Of a stretch of DNA of 64,000 nt, positions 24,240 through 35,026 are shown in pieces. Position 1 is the stretch's first letter. Each line of letters opens with the position of its first letter. The notes under the pieces were generated by a model. The model searched no databases. It was not told where the DNA came from and worked only from the letters and a program-made list of their open reading frames with translations. Source of the stretch: Terramyces sp. JEL0728 (lineage: Eukaryota > Chytridiomycota > Chytridiomycetes > Rhizophydiales > Terramycetaceae); NCBI GenBank assembly GCA_027603945.1, contig JADIIU010000023.1, forward strand, positions 62,001 to 126,000, written 5' to 3'. A program made the translations under genes and the position numbers.

Positions 24240-26269
24240 TTATAATTCTTTTTCATGTTGTGCAGCTTCAACTGCTTGATCTATGGTTCTCCAAATGAAC
24301 TTCATTGCAAAATTGGTTTGAACATCGCCTTCTTTAATCTGGCTGACAGTCGAATCTCGATGGATTTTAGTAAGTGACGGATTGGAGGCATTTGCGAGAA
24401 TTGGCGCAACATCATGAGTAGGGTCAGTCAAAGTCAGGAAATACACCAAGATATGCTGGAAATGAGGTCTGGCATGAGCGAAATAGAAAGGCACTTTCTT
24501 GCCAGAATGAACCTCGACTTCTTTTCTAATATCAACCAACGTTTGAAGCCCCGTTGAATCAATATTGTTTACAGCAGACAAATCAAAGATAACCGCTTTC
24601 AATTCTGGTAGATCAAAATGCCCTGTCTTCTTATGTGGTGATGCATTCCATTGGTTCTCTACACCTGCATTTCCGTTATATCTGGTCGAGCTTTCAACCT
24701 TGCGGACTACATAATCATTCACGTAGTTGGAGTTGGGATAAGTCAGAGCTTCTTCAATCCTAAACACCAAGATTCCAGGCGGTGGTGGGACAGCATCTAC
24801 TTTATCATCATCTTGCTTCATTGTTTCTACACCAATCCATCCACCAGCATTGTCTCTGACTAGAGTGTAGGCATTTGGACGGGCAACGCGATAGAGTACG
24901 ACCAACAAAGCAAAGGTAACACTGCTGTAAATAGCAGTTTCAATGGAAAAGAATATCGTGATGACAAATGCAATGAGGAAGGACAAGAAATCATAGAACT
25001 CAATGTTCCACAGTTCTACCAATAATGCTGGACGACTGATCAAATCTGTAATCGCAGCAATGATGATTGCTGATAGTGCCGCACTTGGGATGTAATAGAA
25101 CCACGGAGTGATAACATAGATGGCCAACAGCACAATCAGCGCAGTAATGAGTCCAGCAGCCGGTGTTTTAACTCCAGACCTTGATTTGATTGACGATCTG
25201 GAGAACGACCCAGTCGCTGCAAATCCACCAAAGAATGGACCAATGACATTGGTAACACCAAGAGCAACAATTTCTTGATTTGGGTCTGCACGATATCCAT
25301 TCAATCTGCCAAACGATTTGGTCACTGCAACATGTTCCAAGACACTAACTAATAGCACAGACACTGCTGTTGATGCGAGACTTCCAAACTGATTCAAGTT
25401 AGGAACGTGAATATAATTCAGACCAGTTGGGACAGTACCTACAATTTTGAACTTTGACTTGGATAGGTTTGCATTGACACCGTAGCTAACAAGCGTGAAC
25501 AAGATGATTGCAACAGCATTTGCAGCCTGTCCAATCCAAATAGCCCACTTATGACCTCTTTGGACCAAAAAGTAAGTTGCGAGTCTGAAAATGATGATAA
25601 GAGCCAGAGTGGACAAACCAATGACAATATCAAAGTTAATGTTGTTGAAGGCAGCACATGTGTTATACAAGACCAGGTAAGCAGGGTCGTTAGTGTTGAT
25701 GTTTGGAATCCCGAATAATCCTGCAATTTGGCCAATGATAATCTGAATTGCAGCGCCAGAGGTAAATCCGGCAATAACTGGAATAGGAATTAGATCGACA
25801 ACGATCCCCAATCTCAGGAATCCGATCGCCAACTGATATACCCCGGTAATGAATGCCAAGGAAACTGAGTACGACACGATATCAATCCCGAGCCCTTTTG
25901 CATTTGCAGCCAACAATTGTCCAGAAAGTTGAGAAAGTACGGCAGTAGGCCCGATTGTAACATCCTTTGAGGTAGCAAACAAGAAATACATCACCACACC
26001 AACGAATGAAGTATACAGTCCGTATTGTACTGGAAGACCTGCTAATTTTGCATAAGCCAGCGACTTGTATCAAAAACAAATACCTGTGGGATAACGAGCA
26101 TACCAACAGTAATTCCAGCAATCAGATCATGCAGCAGCCAGTTCAAGTTGTAATTACCAATCCACGATACAACTGGAAACAAGCTTTTCAGGTACGCAAC
26201 AGATTGCTTTGGTAAATTTGCGGCAGCTTTATTGAATTCAGAGGATACGAAGGCTCTGGTTATTCTCAT
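24240..26269 (-). CDS. SulP (SLC26-type) sulfate permease, copy 2
   Basis: Exons 26269-26084 and 26063-24240 give 669 residues. The splice forms PQSLAYAKLAGLPVQYGLYT, the same signature as copy 1, and the membrane core and STAS domain (KAVIFDLSAVNNIDSTGLQT) are in the same order. It is a tandem duplicate of copy 1. The N-terminus and the linker before STAS have diverged most. The start was chosen to match the MRIT start of copy 1; an in-frame upstream ATG would add 15 residues. Two long stretches are identical in DNA to copy 1. The intron (26064-26083, 20 nt) has an ATTTGTTTTTGATACAAG tail, with TTGAT as the branch-like motif. The upstream minus-strand sequence has TATAAAAT about 37 nt before the ATG. 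Confidence 0.95.
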
Positions 26270-26775
26270 TTGCAAAAATAAAATTCCACCTCGCGATTTT
26301 ATATCTCGCATCACTCAATTTTGACAGAAAATCGCACAATCCAAATGCTTGGACGGCAAATGAAAACTGGCCTGGGAAATATTAAAAGTATCGTAAAAGT
26401 AGTTACGGCACTCTGTCGATGAATAATTGGGCGAGACTCTGAAAGTTGGTAACAAAGGTAACAAGTTTATTCTTGCAATTTGGATATTTTCAATGTAATG
26501 CGGGACATGGCATTGTCAAACCGCACGGGCCTCGGTGTTAATCTCCAGTTTTGGATCGCACTGACATTGAAGATTTGCGTATAGTGTAGAATCACTCTCA
26601 ACAAGCTCTGTTTCCGGTTTAGGAGCAATTCTCAAGTTGAATACGTATCTAGGGAATCAAAAATTCCGTTGGACAATGAGCACGCCATTATTAGAACGGC
26701 TGATCTGGTGTTCACACAAGAGTGTATAGATCTCTGAAAAGATCACCTGACTATGCGAATTCTTCAAAGCATTTA
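26270..26775. other. Intergenic region, nothing further seen
   Basis: A 506-nt spacer between the start of SulP copy 2 and the stop of the AATF-like gene. Apart from the probable SulP2 promoter next to 26270-26320 I see no ORF, RNA gene or repeat. Confidence 0.35.
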
Positions 26776-28189
26776 TTACATTAACTTAAATCCATCTGCA
26801 AACTGTAATGGAACATCAACATTACCAGACTTGCGTCCCAGCAATCCAGAAAATAATTCTTCAACCATTTCTTCATGCCAAGTGCCTCTTGGTTCTGGCG
26901 CCATGAAATTCTGGATCTTTTCTTGTACATGATACCTGATCTTTCGCCCTTTGGACGCTTTTGTATCGACATTCTTTTTAGATTTCTTGTTTTGCAATTG
27001 CTTTAGTTGTGCATATCTCATTCCTAATAGCACAGGGTCTTCTGTATCCGTCAATCTGCTTTCTATTAGCTCCTTTAGTAATTGCTGGTAGTAGTCGCCG
27101 TCGTCAAAGATTTCTTTGTCGTAATCATTAAGATGCTTGTCGCGAGTTTCTTCTGGCTGTTGCTCCTGTTCGGTCTACCTTAGTTTCAAATACCTTTCCA
27201 ATAACTTTATAATTGCCACGATTGAGCTGTGTTCTTTTGACAAGTCTTTCAGTGTCATTTTCGATAGTTTGCAGCTGACTAACAATGGATTGGTTGATTA
27301 CTTTGAATTTCTTTTGCAAAGTGACGCTATTCGCAACCTGCACTTTGTTGTTCCATTTTTCAATGGTATCGTACTTGTATTTCTTGAAACCGGATTCAAT
27401 TGGTTTCAAAACTTCTTCCCAGGTAGAGTGGAGCCATTCGTCAATATCATCTTCATCTCGCTTTCTCTTGATTGAAACGTCAATCTTTTCGTTGGAATTA
27501 TCCAAGAGGTCCTAATATTAGATTGATGCTACCATTCGCATGTCTACCAAATTATTCAGCAAGCCTTGCAAGGTTGATGTAGTCTTCTGGATATTTTCAT
27601 CTATACTGTCTTCATTTAAGTGGTCATAGTATACATCGTGCTGCGGAAAAGTATTTGCTGCCTCAACCCCTTTTTGAATTCTAACACGCAAATCCAAGAT
27701 TCCATCCCATAGAGACAGCTGGGCTTTGACGTGCTGTCCCTTTTCAATTTCCGTCTTTTGATTTTCAGACATTTTCTTTAACATTGCCTTTTCATCTTGT
27801 TCTTGAAGCTCTAATCTGGACATTACCGTCAATTCATCGTTATCATCAACTTCCTCGTCACCAATTTCACTACCTTCGCTATCACCTTCACTTGAAACAT
27901 TGTTTTCAAAATCCAACTCTTCATCAGACTCAAACTTTAACTCCTCGTCAGAATCAACTTCGTAGCCCTCCAGTTCTACTTGTTTTGATAATTCCTTTCT
28001 TGTGATTTTCTTTCCGTTGTATTTTCCATCCAAAGGTATTTCAAGAGCGTCTCGAAGTTTACTTTTCCCAACCTGGACATAGTGTTCTCTGGCCTGCTGT
28101 TCATCGTTTTCAGAGTCGTCATCACTTTCAGCATCCCAATCTGGGGCTGCAGAAGTTAAATCATCCAAGTCTAATAATTTTTTTTTCAT
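26776..28189 (-). CDS. BFR2: AATF/Bfr2-like ribosome-biogenesis factor (TRAUB domain)
   Basis: Exons 28189-27533, 27511-27179 and 27156-26776 give 456 residues. The N-terminal third is strongly acidic (runs of Asp, Glu and Ser), as in AATF/Che-1 and yeast Bfr2. The AATF core follows with LWDGILDLRVRIQKGVEAAN. The C-terminal TRAUB domain reads IFDDGDYYQQLLKELI, then KIRYHVQEKIQNFMAPEPRG and TWHEEMVEELFSGLLG, an almost diagnostic match. Bfr2 acts in the nucleolus in early 18S rRNA processing within the small-subunit processome. Introns are 21 nt (27512-27532) and 22 nt (27157-27178); the second is unusually purine-rich and ends GCAACAG, yet splicing it is needed to reach TRAUB in frame. The start is the ATG before KKKLLDLDDL; earlier codons in the frame are not ATG. 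Confidence 0.93.
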
Positions 28190-28514
28190 GTTTTTATGGA
28201 AAAAAAGAAAAAAAACACTTGAAAATTTCGAGCTGCCAACTATTAGAAAAGACTTGGCTCTTAGACATGGCCAGTTCAATATTTCCTGAGAGTTCTTGCG
28301 CGGTACGGTTAAAAATTGGGATTTTCAGATGGGACCAAGCTGAAGGTATGAGAAAACAGGAATAACAAATTGCATTTACACCGAGTATTATTGGGTAACT
28401 CGTCTTATTTGAAAATCATTGTAATTATGTTTGATGAGAAATCTCCACGGCATTGTTGCACAATAAGCAAATATATTAAAATTTAGCTGGCATGGATTTC
28501 AGCTCCGTAATCTT
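28190..28514. promoter_or_regulatory. Divergent promoter region, AATF-like / AGC kinase
   Basis: A 325-nt region between divergent start codons. A run of A and T around 28185-28215 lies at the start of the AATF-like gene. AATATATTAAAATT around 28468-28482 is a possible TATA element for the kinase. No other feature is seen. Confidence 0.35.
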
Positions 28515-29682
28515 ATGAGAAACTTTTTCAAACGAAAATCTTCAGTAAAGCCAGTGGAAGCAAAAGACGATGATTTATTCAGTGTGTCGCTGTCAAATCT
28601 GGAGATAGCTGATAAACCGCAAAAACACCTAGAATATGGCATTGATCCAGCAGAGAAATTCGATCAGTTATCAGCTTCATTGTCTGATTACGAAATACTG
28701 CGGTTGGCAGGGAAAGGAGGATTCGCAAAAGTATACCAGATTAGACGCAAGAGTGATGGCAAGATATTTGCTTTAAAAGTAATGAAAAAAGAAGTGCTGA
28801 GAAAGATGAAGCAGGTGCATATTAATTGATCTAGGTTGTACATGTGATGAATGAAAAGCATATCTTGGAAAAATCTGTTGGAGGCGGATTTATAGTGCAG
28901 TTTCTTGGCGGATTTCAAGACTCTCTAAACATCTTTATGATACAAGAATACTTGCCAGGGGGCGATTTGTTCAATTACATCAAATCATACGGGGTATATG
29001 TCGATTGATTTAGTACCTGATAGAGGACCACGCCCGCTTTTACGCAACAGAAATATACATGGGGCTCAATTACTTGCACAGTAAAGGCATAGTATATCGG
29101 GATTTAAAGCCTGAAAATGTTTTGTTTGATGCCCAAGGTCATGCAAAACTTGCCGATTTGGGGTTTGCAAAAGAATTGGATGGTAATACTACAACAACAT
29201 TTTGCGGAACACCGTCATATCTTGCACCGGAAGTATTGAATAGACAGCCTTATGGATTAAAAATAGATTGGTGGACATTTGGCGTGATAATATTCCAATT
29301 ATGTTCCGGTTGCTCTCCGTTCCAAGAATCGATACCACAAAAGACATTTGCAAGGATACTGCAGTGTAATATCAGATGGCCACCAGATCCACAGCAATAT
29401 TTTTCCAATACAGTGTTTGATTTAATAATGAGACTCTTTGAACCAGATCCAGATGAGCGACTAGATGACGAAGAGATAAAACAGCATGTATGGTTTTCCA
29501 AAGTCGATTTTGAAGCAATGGCTAATCGCGAAATACCACCACCTGGCAAAGTACATACACATGTCAAAAACTACAGCGAAGCGATGGAAACTAGCGAAGA
29601 GTTGGGTCCAGAAACGAATATGGAATTAAGCAGAGGGAATCCAATTACCTTTTCCACCGAACAGATGTTTAGAGATTTTTAG
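28515..29682 (+). CDS. AGC-family serine/threonine protein kinase
   Basis: Exons 28515-28814, 28835-28993 and 29014-29682 give 375 residues. Kinase motifs in order: glycine loop GKGGFAKVY, ALKVMKKE with the ATP-binding Lys, after intron 1 VHVMNEKHILE with the C-helix Glu, YLPGGDLFNYI, after intron 2 ARFYATEIYMGLNYLHSKG, catalytic loop YRDLKPEN, LADLGFAKEL, activation segment TTTFCGTPSYLAPEVL, and DWWTFGVIIFQL. A C-terminal AGC tail ends in a hydrophobic motif (EQMFRDF). This is closest to PKA and related AGC kinases; the upstream signal is unknown. The metal-binding DFG motif is DLG here, an uncommon but tolerated change. Introns are both 20 nt. The stop codon sits inside a 10-bp tandem repeat. 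Confidence 0.92.
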
Positions 29683-29722
29683 AGATGTTTAGAGATGTTT
29701 AGAGATGTTTAGAGATGTTTAG
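29663..29722. repeat. 10-bp tandem repeat across the kinase stop codon
   Basis: Six copies in a row of a 10-bp unit (AGATGTTTAG), with one base changed in the second copy. The repeat codes the last residues and stop of the kinase and continues into the 3' flank. Each unit contains TAG, so added units would still end the frame nearby. Confidence 0.9.
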
Positions 29723-29839
29723 ACTAAATATAATGTAATAAAAGAATTCAGTTTATTCGAACCAATTTCATAGACAGATAAACTCATCCGTGGATGAGAA
29801 AATTATTGTAATTGACATACAAAGTGCAAATAACCTGGT

Positions 29840-31384
29840 TTATTTCATTGATTTCCTTAGTTTCAAACCTTTTACAGCATACTTCAAAATTGGGTAAGAG
29901 GCGGCAATCGTAGTAAGCAAGAATGCATAGTATTGGCCATTCAACTGCCACCAGGTCATCCTGGCAGTGATTGGCACTAGATGGTCATACCCAACAGTTG
30001 CAGCCATTTCAAAGAGGTTTGTCAAAGTAACTACATGGGTTTCACTATTCAATTTGGCAACAACTTTCATTTTTTCAACGCTTTTGTGAATAACAGAACT
30101 TGGATCTGCAGATTCTTGCAGCAGTTTTGTGATTTTCGTTTTCAATTGTTCAGGAGTGAATTTGAATTTGTCGTTTGTGTATCCGAGATGAGCTTCTTCT
30201 ACCGATCTCGCATTTGCAAATTGATCAGCAAATATTCCAGTCACGATCATGGGTACACCTGCAAACATTCCTTCGTGAACTGAAGATGCACCCCCATGTG
30301 TAAGAAATAGCTTGACAGCGGAATGTTGCAGTAGAGCGCGCTGATTCACCCATTGTTTGAATATAAATCGACCTTCTAACCCAGGAGGAGATTCAAACTG
30401 TTGATGAGTCCGGACTAATGGCCAAATAACAGCCAACTTTTCATTTTCATTCAATAGTTGCTTGGCAGTTTCATAGATTCGTTCAGCGATGGATCCACTA
30501 ATGTCAGCGGCTGATCCGAATGCAATGTAAACCACAGAAGTTCCATTCCTTTGAAAGTTGTCCAACATTTCCTTCATTTCAGGACCAAGAGGTTTTATGG
30601 TCGGCGGCAAAATTGGCCCAACAGGAATGATATTTGGAGGTAATTCTCTAGCTTTCACAAGTCCAAATACGTTGTGAGCAAAGTATAGATGCTGCTTTGC
30701 TACACTTGCCAAGAACGGAGAATGGATTCCCGCCTGCTTTTTTATCCCACTGAATTCCTTGTACAAGCTATACAACTCTGGCAAAGCAGGGATTGTTTCT
30801 GGGAGTGTTGTCAAAAATCCAAAGTTGCGTGCAAAGAAATTCGCGAGAAGCTGTTCCTGAGAAAGTTTGGTAAAGACATCTGGGACATAATAAGTTTGAC
30901 CAATTCCAAAGAAACCGAGTGGTCCTAAAATAACGAGTCTCTTGTTGTTGGTATGGCCATAATCAATACATCCAAGGTTAAACATGTTGCACACGAGCAA
31001 ATCAATGTGCTGCTCTCGATCAAACTTTTGAATTCCGGTATAAAAATCGAGATAGGTGCTGGTCAACATATTTCCAAGAAAGCAAAGCGATCCAAGCGAC
31101 ATTCCGGTAGAGTTCATCAGCTGTGGAAACCTGGTTTTTACTTTTTCCATCATTAGAGATTCATCTGGATATTCAATTAATCTGGTTGTGATTTTGGGGA
31201 AATTCTTTGCAAAGGGCAATCCGTAATTCGTCGATAGGTAAGTAACTGTGTTTCCCTTGTCAATCATGGGGTGCAGGATTTCAAAGTAAGGCAGTACGTG
31301 ACTAATCGATCCAAAATTTAGTGATACCGCAATATGATATGCTGAGATACAAGACAAGAGCAGAGACAAACAACTGGTTTTCAT
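29840..31384 (-). CDS. UDP-glycosyltransferase, tandem copy 1
   Basis: An intronless 514-residue protein. It has a signal peptide (SLLLSCISAYHIAVSLNFGS), a glycosyltransferase GT1 fold, the UDP-binding signature FKQWVNQRALLQHSAVKLFL followed by THGGASSVHEGMFAGVPM, and a C-terminal membrane segment after a strongly conserved MAATVGYDHLVPITARMTWW. This layout is that of animal-type ER UDP-glucuronosyl/glucosyltransferases: catalytic domain in the lumen, short cytosolic tail. Such enzymes add a sugar from a UDP-sugar to small lipophilic molecules or sterols; the acceptor is not predictable. It is the last member of a four-gene array transcribed leftward. The stop overlaps a TGAAATAAA signal. Confidence 0.9.
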   Translation of the reverse strand: MKTSCLSLLLSCISAYHIAVSLNFGSISHVLPYFEILHPMIDKGNTVTYLSTNYGLPFAKNFPKITTRLIEYPDESLMMEKVKTRFPQLMNSTGMSLGSLCFLGNMLTSTYLDFYTGIQKFDREQHIDLLVCNMFNLGCIDYGHTNNKRLVILGPLGFFGIGQTYYVPDVFTKLSQEQLLANFFARNFGFLTTLPETIPALPELYSLYKEFSGIKKQAGIHSPFLASVAKQHLYFAHNVFGLVKARELPPNIIPVGPILPPTIKPLGPEMKEMLDNFQRNGTSVVYIAFGSAADISGSIAERIYETAKQLLNENEKLAVIWPLVRTHQQFESPPGLEGRFIFKQWVNQRALLQHSAVKLFLTHGGASSVHEGMFAGVPMIVTGIFADQFANARSVEEAHLGYTNDKFKFTPEQLKTKITKLLQESADPSSVIHKSVEKMKVVAKLNSETHVVTLTNLFEMAATVGYDHLVPITARMTWWQLNGQYYAFLLTTIAASYPILKYAVKGLKLRKSMK

Positions 31385-31737
31385 TTTGTTGGTTTTTTAC
31401 GCGAATTTTCATTTATATTTACAGGTACAGTGGCGAAGCGGGGATATGAAATGAATCATCGACTGAAATACTCCGACAATTCCCAAAGCTCACAGCTAAA
31501 TAGATGGTATTTCGCACAGCCAGCCACTATACCTATCGCGATATATCCTATAACTTTTGCTGCTGTTTAGTGAGAATATCTCTGGTGCGAGTCATCGAAA
31601 CGGGCCGCATATACCTTGTTTGTTCCAATCAGCCAGACACAGACCAATGGCTGAATCAATCGCAATATTAAATAGTTTACTCCATTTCGAGGATGGCCAA
31701 GGCTTGAGAACTCAACACTGAGTGCAAATAACCTGGT
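31385..31737. other. Spacer between UGT copies 1 and 2
   Basis: A 353-nt spacer holding the copy 1 promoter and the copy 2 terminator region. The last bases (31722-31737) begin a block shared with the 3' end of copy 1. No gene is seen. Confidence 0.4.
31410..31417 (-). promoter_or_regulatory. TATA-like element of UGT copy 1
   Basis: TATAAATG on the minus strand, about 26 nt before the ATG of the adjacent glycosyltransferase. The spacing matches TATA elements of three other genes here and implies a very short leader. Confidence 0.5.
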
Positions 31738-33267
31738 TTATTTCATTGATTTCCTTAGTTTCAAACCTTTTACGACATACTTCAAAATTGGATAAGCGGC
31801 AGTGAGCGTAGTAAGCAAGAACACATAGTATTGGCCATTCGACTGCCACCAGGTCATCTTGGCAGTGATTGGCACTAGATGGTCGTATCCAACAGTAGCA
31901 GCCATTTCAAACATATTAATAACAGTCTTGACATGCATTTCACTATTCAAACGTGCTATTTTCTTCATCTTCTGAACGCTCTTGTAAACTAGTGAGGTAG
32001 GATCATTTGCATCACTCAAGAGGCTGCCAATCTGTATTTTCAAACCTTCTGCTGTAAATTCCAGCTTTTTGTTTTCATAGCCCAAATGTGCATGTGCTAC
32101 TGCTTTAGCATTTGCGAACTGATCGGCAAAAATACCAGTTACTATCATCGGAATTCCAGCGTAGATACCTTCGTGTATTGACGAAATGCCGCCATGTGTC
32201 AAGAATATTTTAACTGCTGGATGGACAATCAGTGCTCGTTGATTTACCCATTTTTTCAGAATAAATCTGCCTTGCAAGTCAAGTGGTATCTGCAACTGGT
32301 TGCTCTCAGTTTGGACCAAACTCCAGATTACAGCAGTATTTGGAGTATCTTGTAATACCCTTTTGCAAGCATCAAAAATCTTTTCAGAAATAGGGCCAGT
32401 AATGTTTGCTGCTGTGCCAAAGGCGATATATATTACTGATATTCCATGTTTCTCAAAATTGTCTAGTTCTTGCTGGGTATCCTGTTCTAGCGGCTTTATT
32501 GTTTTAGGAAGCAGAGGACCAACAGCCAAAACATTTGGAGGCATTTCGCGAGCACCTACTAGTCCAAAAACATTGTGTGCGATATACAAGTGTTGCTTCA
32601 AGATACGTGGTAAGCCTGGAGTTTCAATCCCCAAGTTCTTTTTGATTTTTGATACCCGTTTGTTGAATCTGTACATTGATGGCTGGAGCTGCAAGCTGTC
32701 GTATTTATACTGCATACGCTTGTACCAGCTATGGACCAATTCCTCTTGAGTAAATTCAGAGAATGCACTGGGAGAATACCAAGTTTGCGCTACCCCCATA
32801 AATCCTAAATGGCCAAGCACAATCATTTTCTTGCCGTGGTAATGCCCATAATCAATGCAAGCATAATTGTATGCGACACATACCAGTAAGTCGATATGAT
32901 GCTGCTTGTCGAATTTGTCGATTCCCACATATGCATCTTGATAACTATCAAGCAAAATTCCCATAAAGTTTCCAACGCCTTTGGAGTCCATTTTAGTATG
33001 ATTGAGAGCGGACTTGAATCGCTTTATTATCGCAGACATGGTATGATTTGGATTGATTTCAATCCCGTGTGTAGCAATATTGGGATACTGCTTTGGATAT
33101 CCCAGCGATTCTTTTGGAGCCAGAAAGGTAACGGTGTTTCCTTGGTCGATCAACGGCTGGACAATTTCAAAGTAAGGTAGTACGTGTGACACCGTCCCAA
33201 GGATAATAGATATTGCTATGTGGTATGATGCGGTAGCCGTGATGAAGATTGTGCACATAAAATTCAT
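31738..33267 (-). CDS. UDP-glycosyltransferase, tandem copy 2
   Basis: An intronless 509-residue paralogue of copy 1: signal peptide (FITATASYHIAISIILGTVS), GT1 fold, signature LKKWVNQRALIVHPAVKIFL then THGGISSIHEGIYAGIPM, the conserved MAATVGYDHLVPITAKMTWW, and a C-terminal membrane segment with tail KGLKLRKSMK identical to copy 1. The last 50 or so coding and flanking bases are nearly identical to those of copy 1, pointing to recent duplication or conversion of the 3' end. The acceptor specificity probably differs, since the N-terminal acceptor-binding half is much more diverged than the C-terminal half. Confidence 0.9.
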   Translation of the reverse strand: MNFMCTIFITATASYHIAISIILGTVSHVLPYFEIVQPLIDQGNTVTFLAPKESLGYPKQYPNIATHGIEINPNHTMSAIIKRFKSALNHTKMDSKGVGNFMGILLDSYQDAYVGIDKFDKQHHIDLLVCVAYNYACIDYGHYHGKKMIVLGHLGFMGVAQTWYSPSAFSEFTQEELVHSWYKRMQYKYDSLQLQPSMYRFNKRVSKIKKNLGIETPGLPRILKQHLYIAHNVFGLVGAREMPPNVLAVGPLLPKTIKPLEQDTQQELDNFEKHGISVIYIAFGTAANITGPISEKIFDACKRVLQDTPNTAVIWSLVQTESNQLQIPLDLQGRFILKKWVNQRALIVHPAVKIFLTHGGISSIHEGIYAGIPMIVTGIFADQFANAKAVAHAHLGYENKKLEFTAEGLKIQIGSLLSDANDPTSLVYKSVQKMKKIARLNSEMHVKTVINMFEMAATVGYDHLVPITAKMTWWQSNGQYYVFLLTTLTAAYPILKYVVKGLKLRKSMK

Positions 33268-33448
33268 TTCTCACGAGCAAAATTCGAAACTTGTGGGCTA
33301 CTTTGATCCAAATTAAATATAATAATCGGCCTATGCTAAAACGGCCGGTATTATAGTGTGAGGAAGGAATTGAGGGGTTATGACGCGTGATAATCTAGCA
33401 TAAACTAAAATTTGCATAAACCCAGATATCCGATTCGAATGGCCGAGA

Positions 33449-34873
33449 TTAGATTTTATTTTCCAAGAAATGTACTATTGAGACAAGCACGATGAATAAT
33501 GTTGCAATTAAAGTGTAAAACTCGCCATGGATTTGCCACCAGGTCATCTTGGCAGTAATTGGGACCAGATGGTTATATCCAACAGTAGCTGCCATTTCAA
33601 AAGTATTCACCAACAGCAATAAATGACTCTGGCTATTTAATCTGGCTATTTTCTTGAATCTCTGTGCACCATTGTATAATTTTGACTCTGGATCTTTAAA
33701 TTGCGCCATCACTTCTTTTATCGTGCTAGTGAAATTGCTAGGTGTTATTCTGTTAATATCAACGGTAACACCTAAATTTACATTTACTAGCTTTTTTGCA
33801 TTATCAAACTGATCGGCAGATATGGGAGTGACAAGCATTGGTACTCCAGCATACATTGATTCCATAATCGACGACAGCCCACCATGGTTAATAAATAGCT
33901 TGGTTGCAGAATTCATTAATAACGCGCGCTGATTAACCCACGATTTGATGATGATTCTATCAATGAGATCATCAGGAACATGATAACTGCGCGGATCAGT
34001 CCCTCCTAATGCAATAATCACCGCCAACTTTGGGTTTTCATTTAGCAACTGCACTATTGATGCAAATATCTTTAGTCCTGTAAAATGTGTAATGTCCAAT
34101 ACAGACCCATAAGAGATATAAATAACAGAGATTCCTTTAATTTCAAAGCTGTATAATTGATCAAGCAATTCTGGTTCTAAAGGATCTATAGTTGAAGGCA
34201 ATACTGGTCCAACTACAAGAACATTAGTGGGCAAGTCTCTTGGCTCGTGAAACCCAAACACGCTATGCGATATAAACAAGTGCTGGCCAATATAATCTTT
34301 TGGAATGGCCTTATCTAATCCAAGTTCCTTTCGAGTTTTCATATAGTTTTCGTATTGATTGATCGATTCAATGTATTCTGGTATCGAAGGTATTTCCGTA
34401 AGCCATTTATATATTCTGGTAAACAGGCTAGAGACTACTTGTTCCTGAGTGAAGGGCGATCCGTAAGGCGGAATGTACCAAGATCTCCCCATCCCCAGAT
34501 ATCCTAACGGTGCCAGGTAAACTATCTTTTTCTTGTGAAAATGCGCATAATCCAAGCAAGCTGGAGTCATGAAATCACACAGAAACAAATCTACCTTTTG
34601 TTTCCCATCAAATGCTTTTATCGTTTTAAAATCCCGAACGTAATCCCTGTCCCATTGTTTTGACCCTGATCCAATTTGTCTCTTTAGAATACCTGGAAAG
34701 TCATCCACATGCTTTAAATATTCTTGCGGAGCGAGGAATGTAATCCTATTTCCTTGTTCCGCGAGAATTTGAAGCGCTGGTAGGAAGGGCATGATGTGGG
34801 AAATCGTACCAAACGACATTACAAGAGCAATTTTATATGTACATACGCTAACAACCAGGAATAGCCAGTTCAT
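33449..34873 (-). CDS. UDP-glycosyltransferase, tandem copy 3
   Basis: An intronless 474-residue paralogue, the shortest and most diverged of the four. Signal peptide (LFLVVSVCTYKIALVMSFGT), GT1 fold, signature IKSWVNQRALLMNSATKLFI then NHGGLSSIMESMYAGVPM. The first Thr of the usual THGG is Asn, and the following HEG is MES, so donor binding may be altered. The conserved MAATVGYNHLVPITAKMTWW leads to a C-terminal membrane segment. The shorter length comes from the acceptor-binding N-terminal half. Confidence 0.88.
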   Translation of the reverse strand: MNWLFLVVSVCTYKIALVMSFGTISHIMPFLPALQILAEQGNRITFLAPQEYLKHVDDFPGILKRQIGSGSKQWDRDYVRDFKTIKAFDGKQKVDLFLCDFMTPACLDYAHFHKKKIVYLAPLGYLGMGRSWYIPPYGSPFTQEQVVSSLFTRIYKWLTEIPSIPEYIESINQYENYMKTRKELGLDKAIPKDYIGQHLFISHSVFGFHEPRDLPTNVLVVGPVLPSTIDPLEPELLDQLYSFEIKGISVIYISYGSVLDITHFTGLKIFASIVQLLNENPKLAVIIALGGTDPRSYHVPDDLIDRIIIKSWVNQRALLMNSATKLFINHGGLSSIMESMYAGVPMLVTPISADQFDNAKKLVNVNLGVTVDINRITPSNFTSTIKEVMAQFKDPESKLYNGAQRFKKIARLNSQSHLLLLVNTFEMAATVGYNHLVPITAKMTWWQIHGEFYTLIATLFIVLVSIVHFLENKI

Positions 34874-35026
34874 GTTCTACAACTTGAAAAAATCAAAAAA
34901 ATCAAAAGTATATGGAATTTCCCTTTGTCGTTAGTTCAAGATGAATTAGTGCTCGCAAAGTCAATTGCAAAACTGGTGCGGCTTCGATAATCTAAGCCTA
35001 AATCAATCTGATGCATGACGGTTTAT

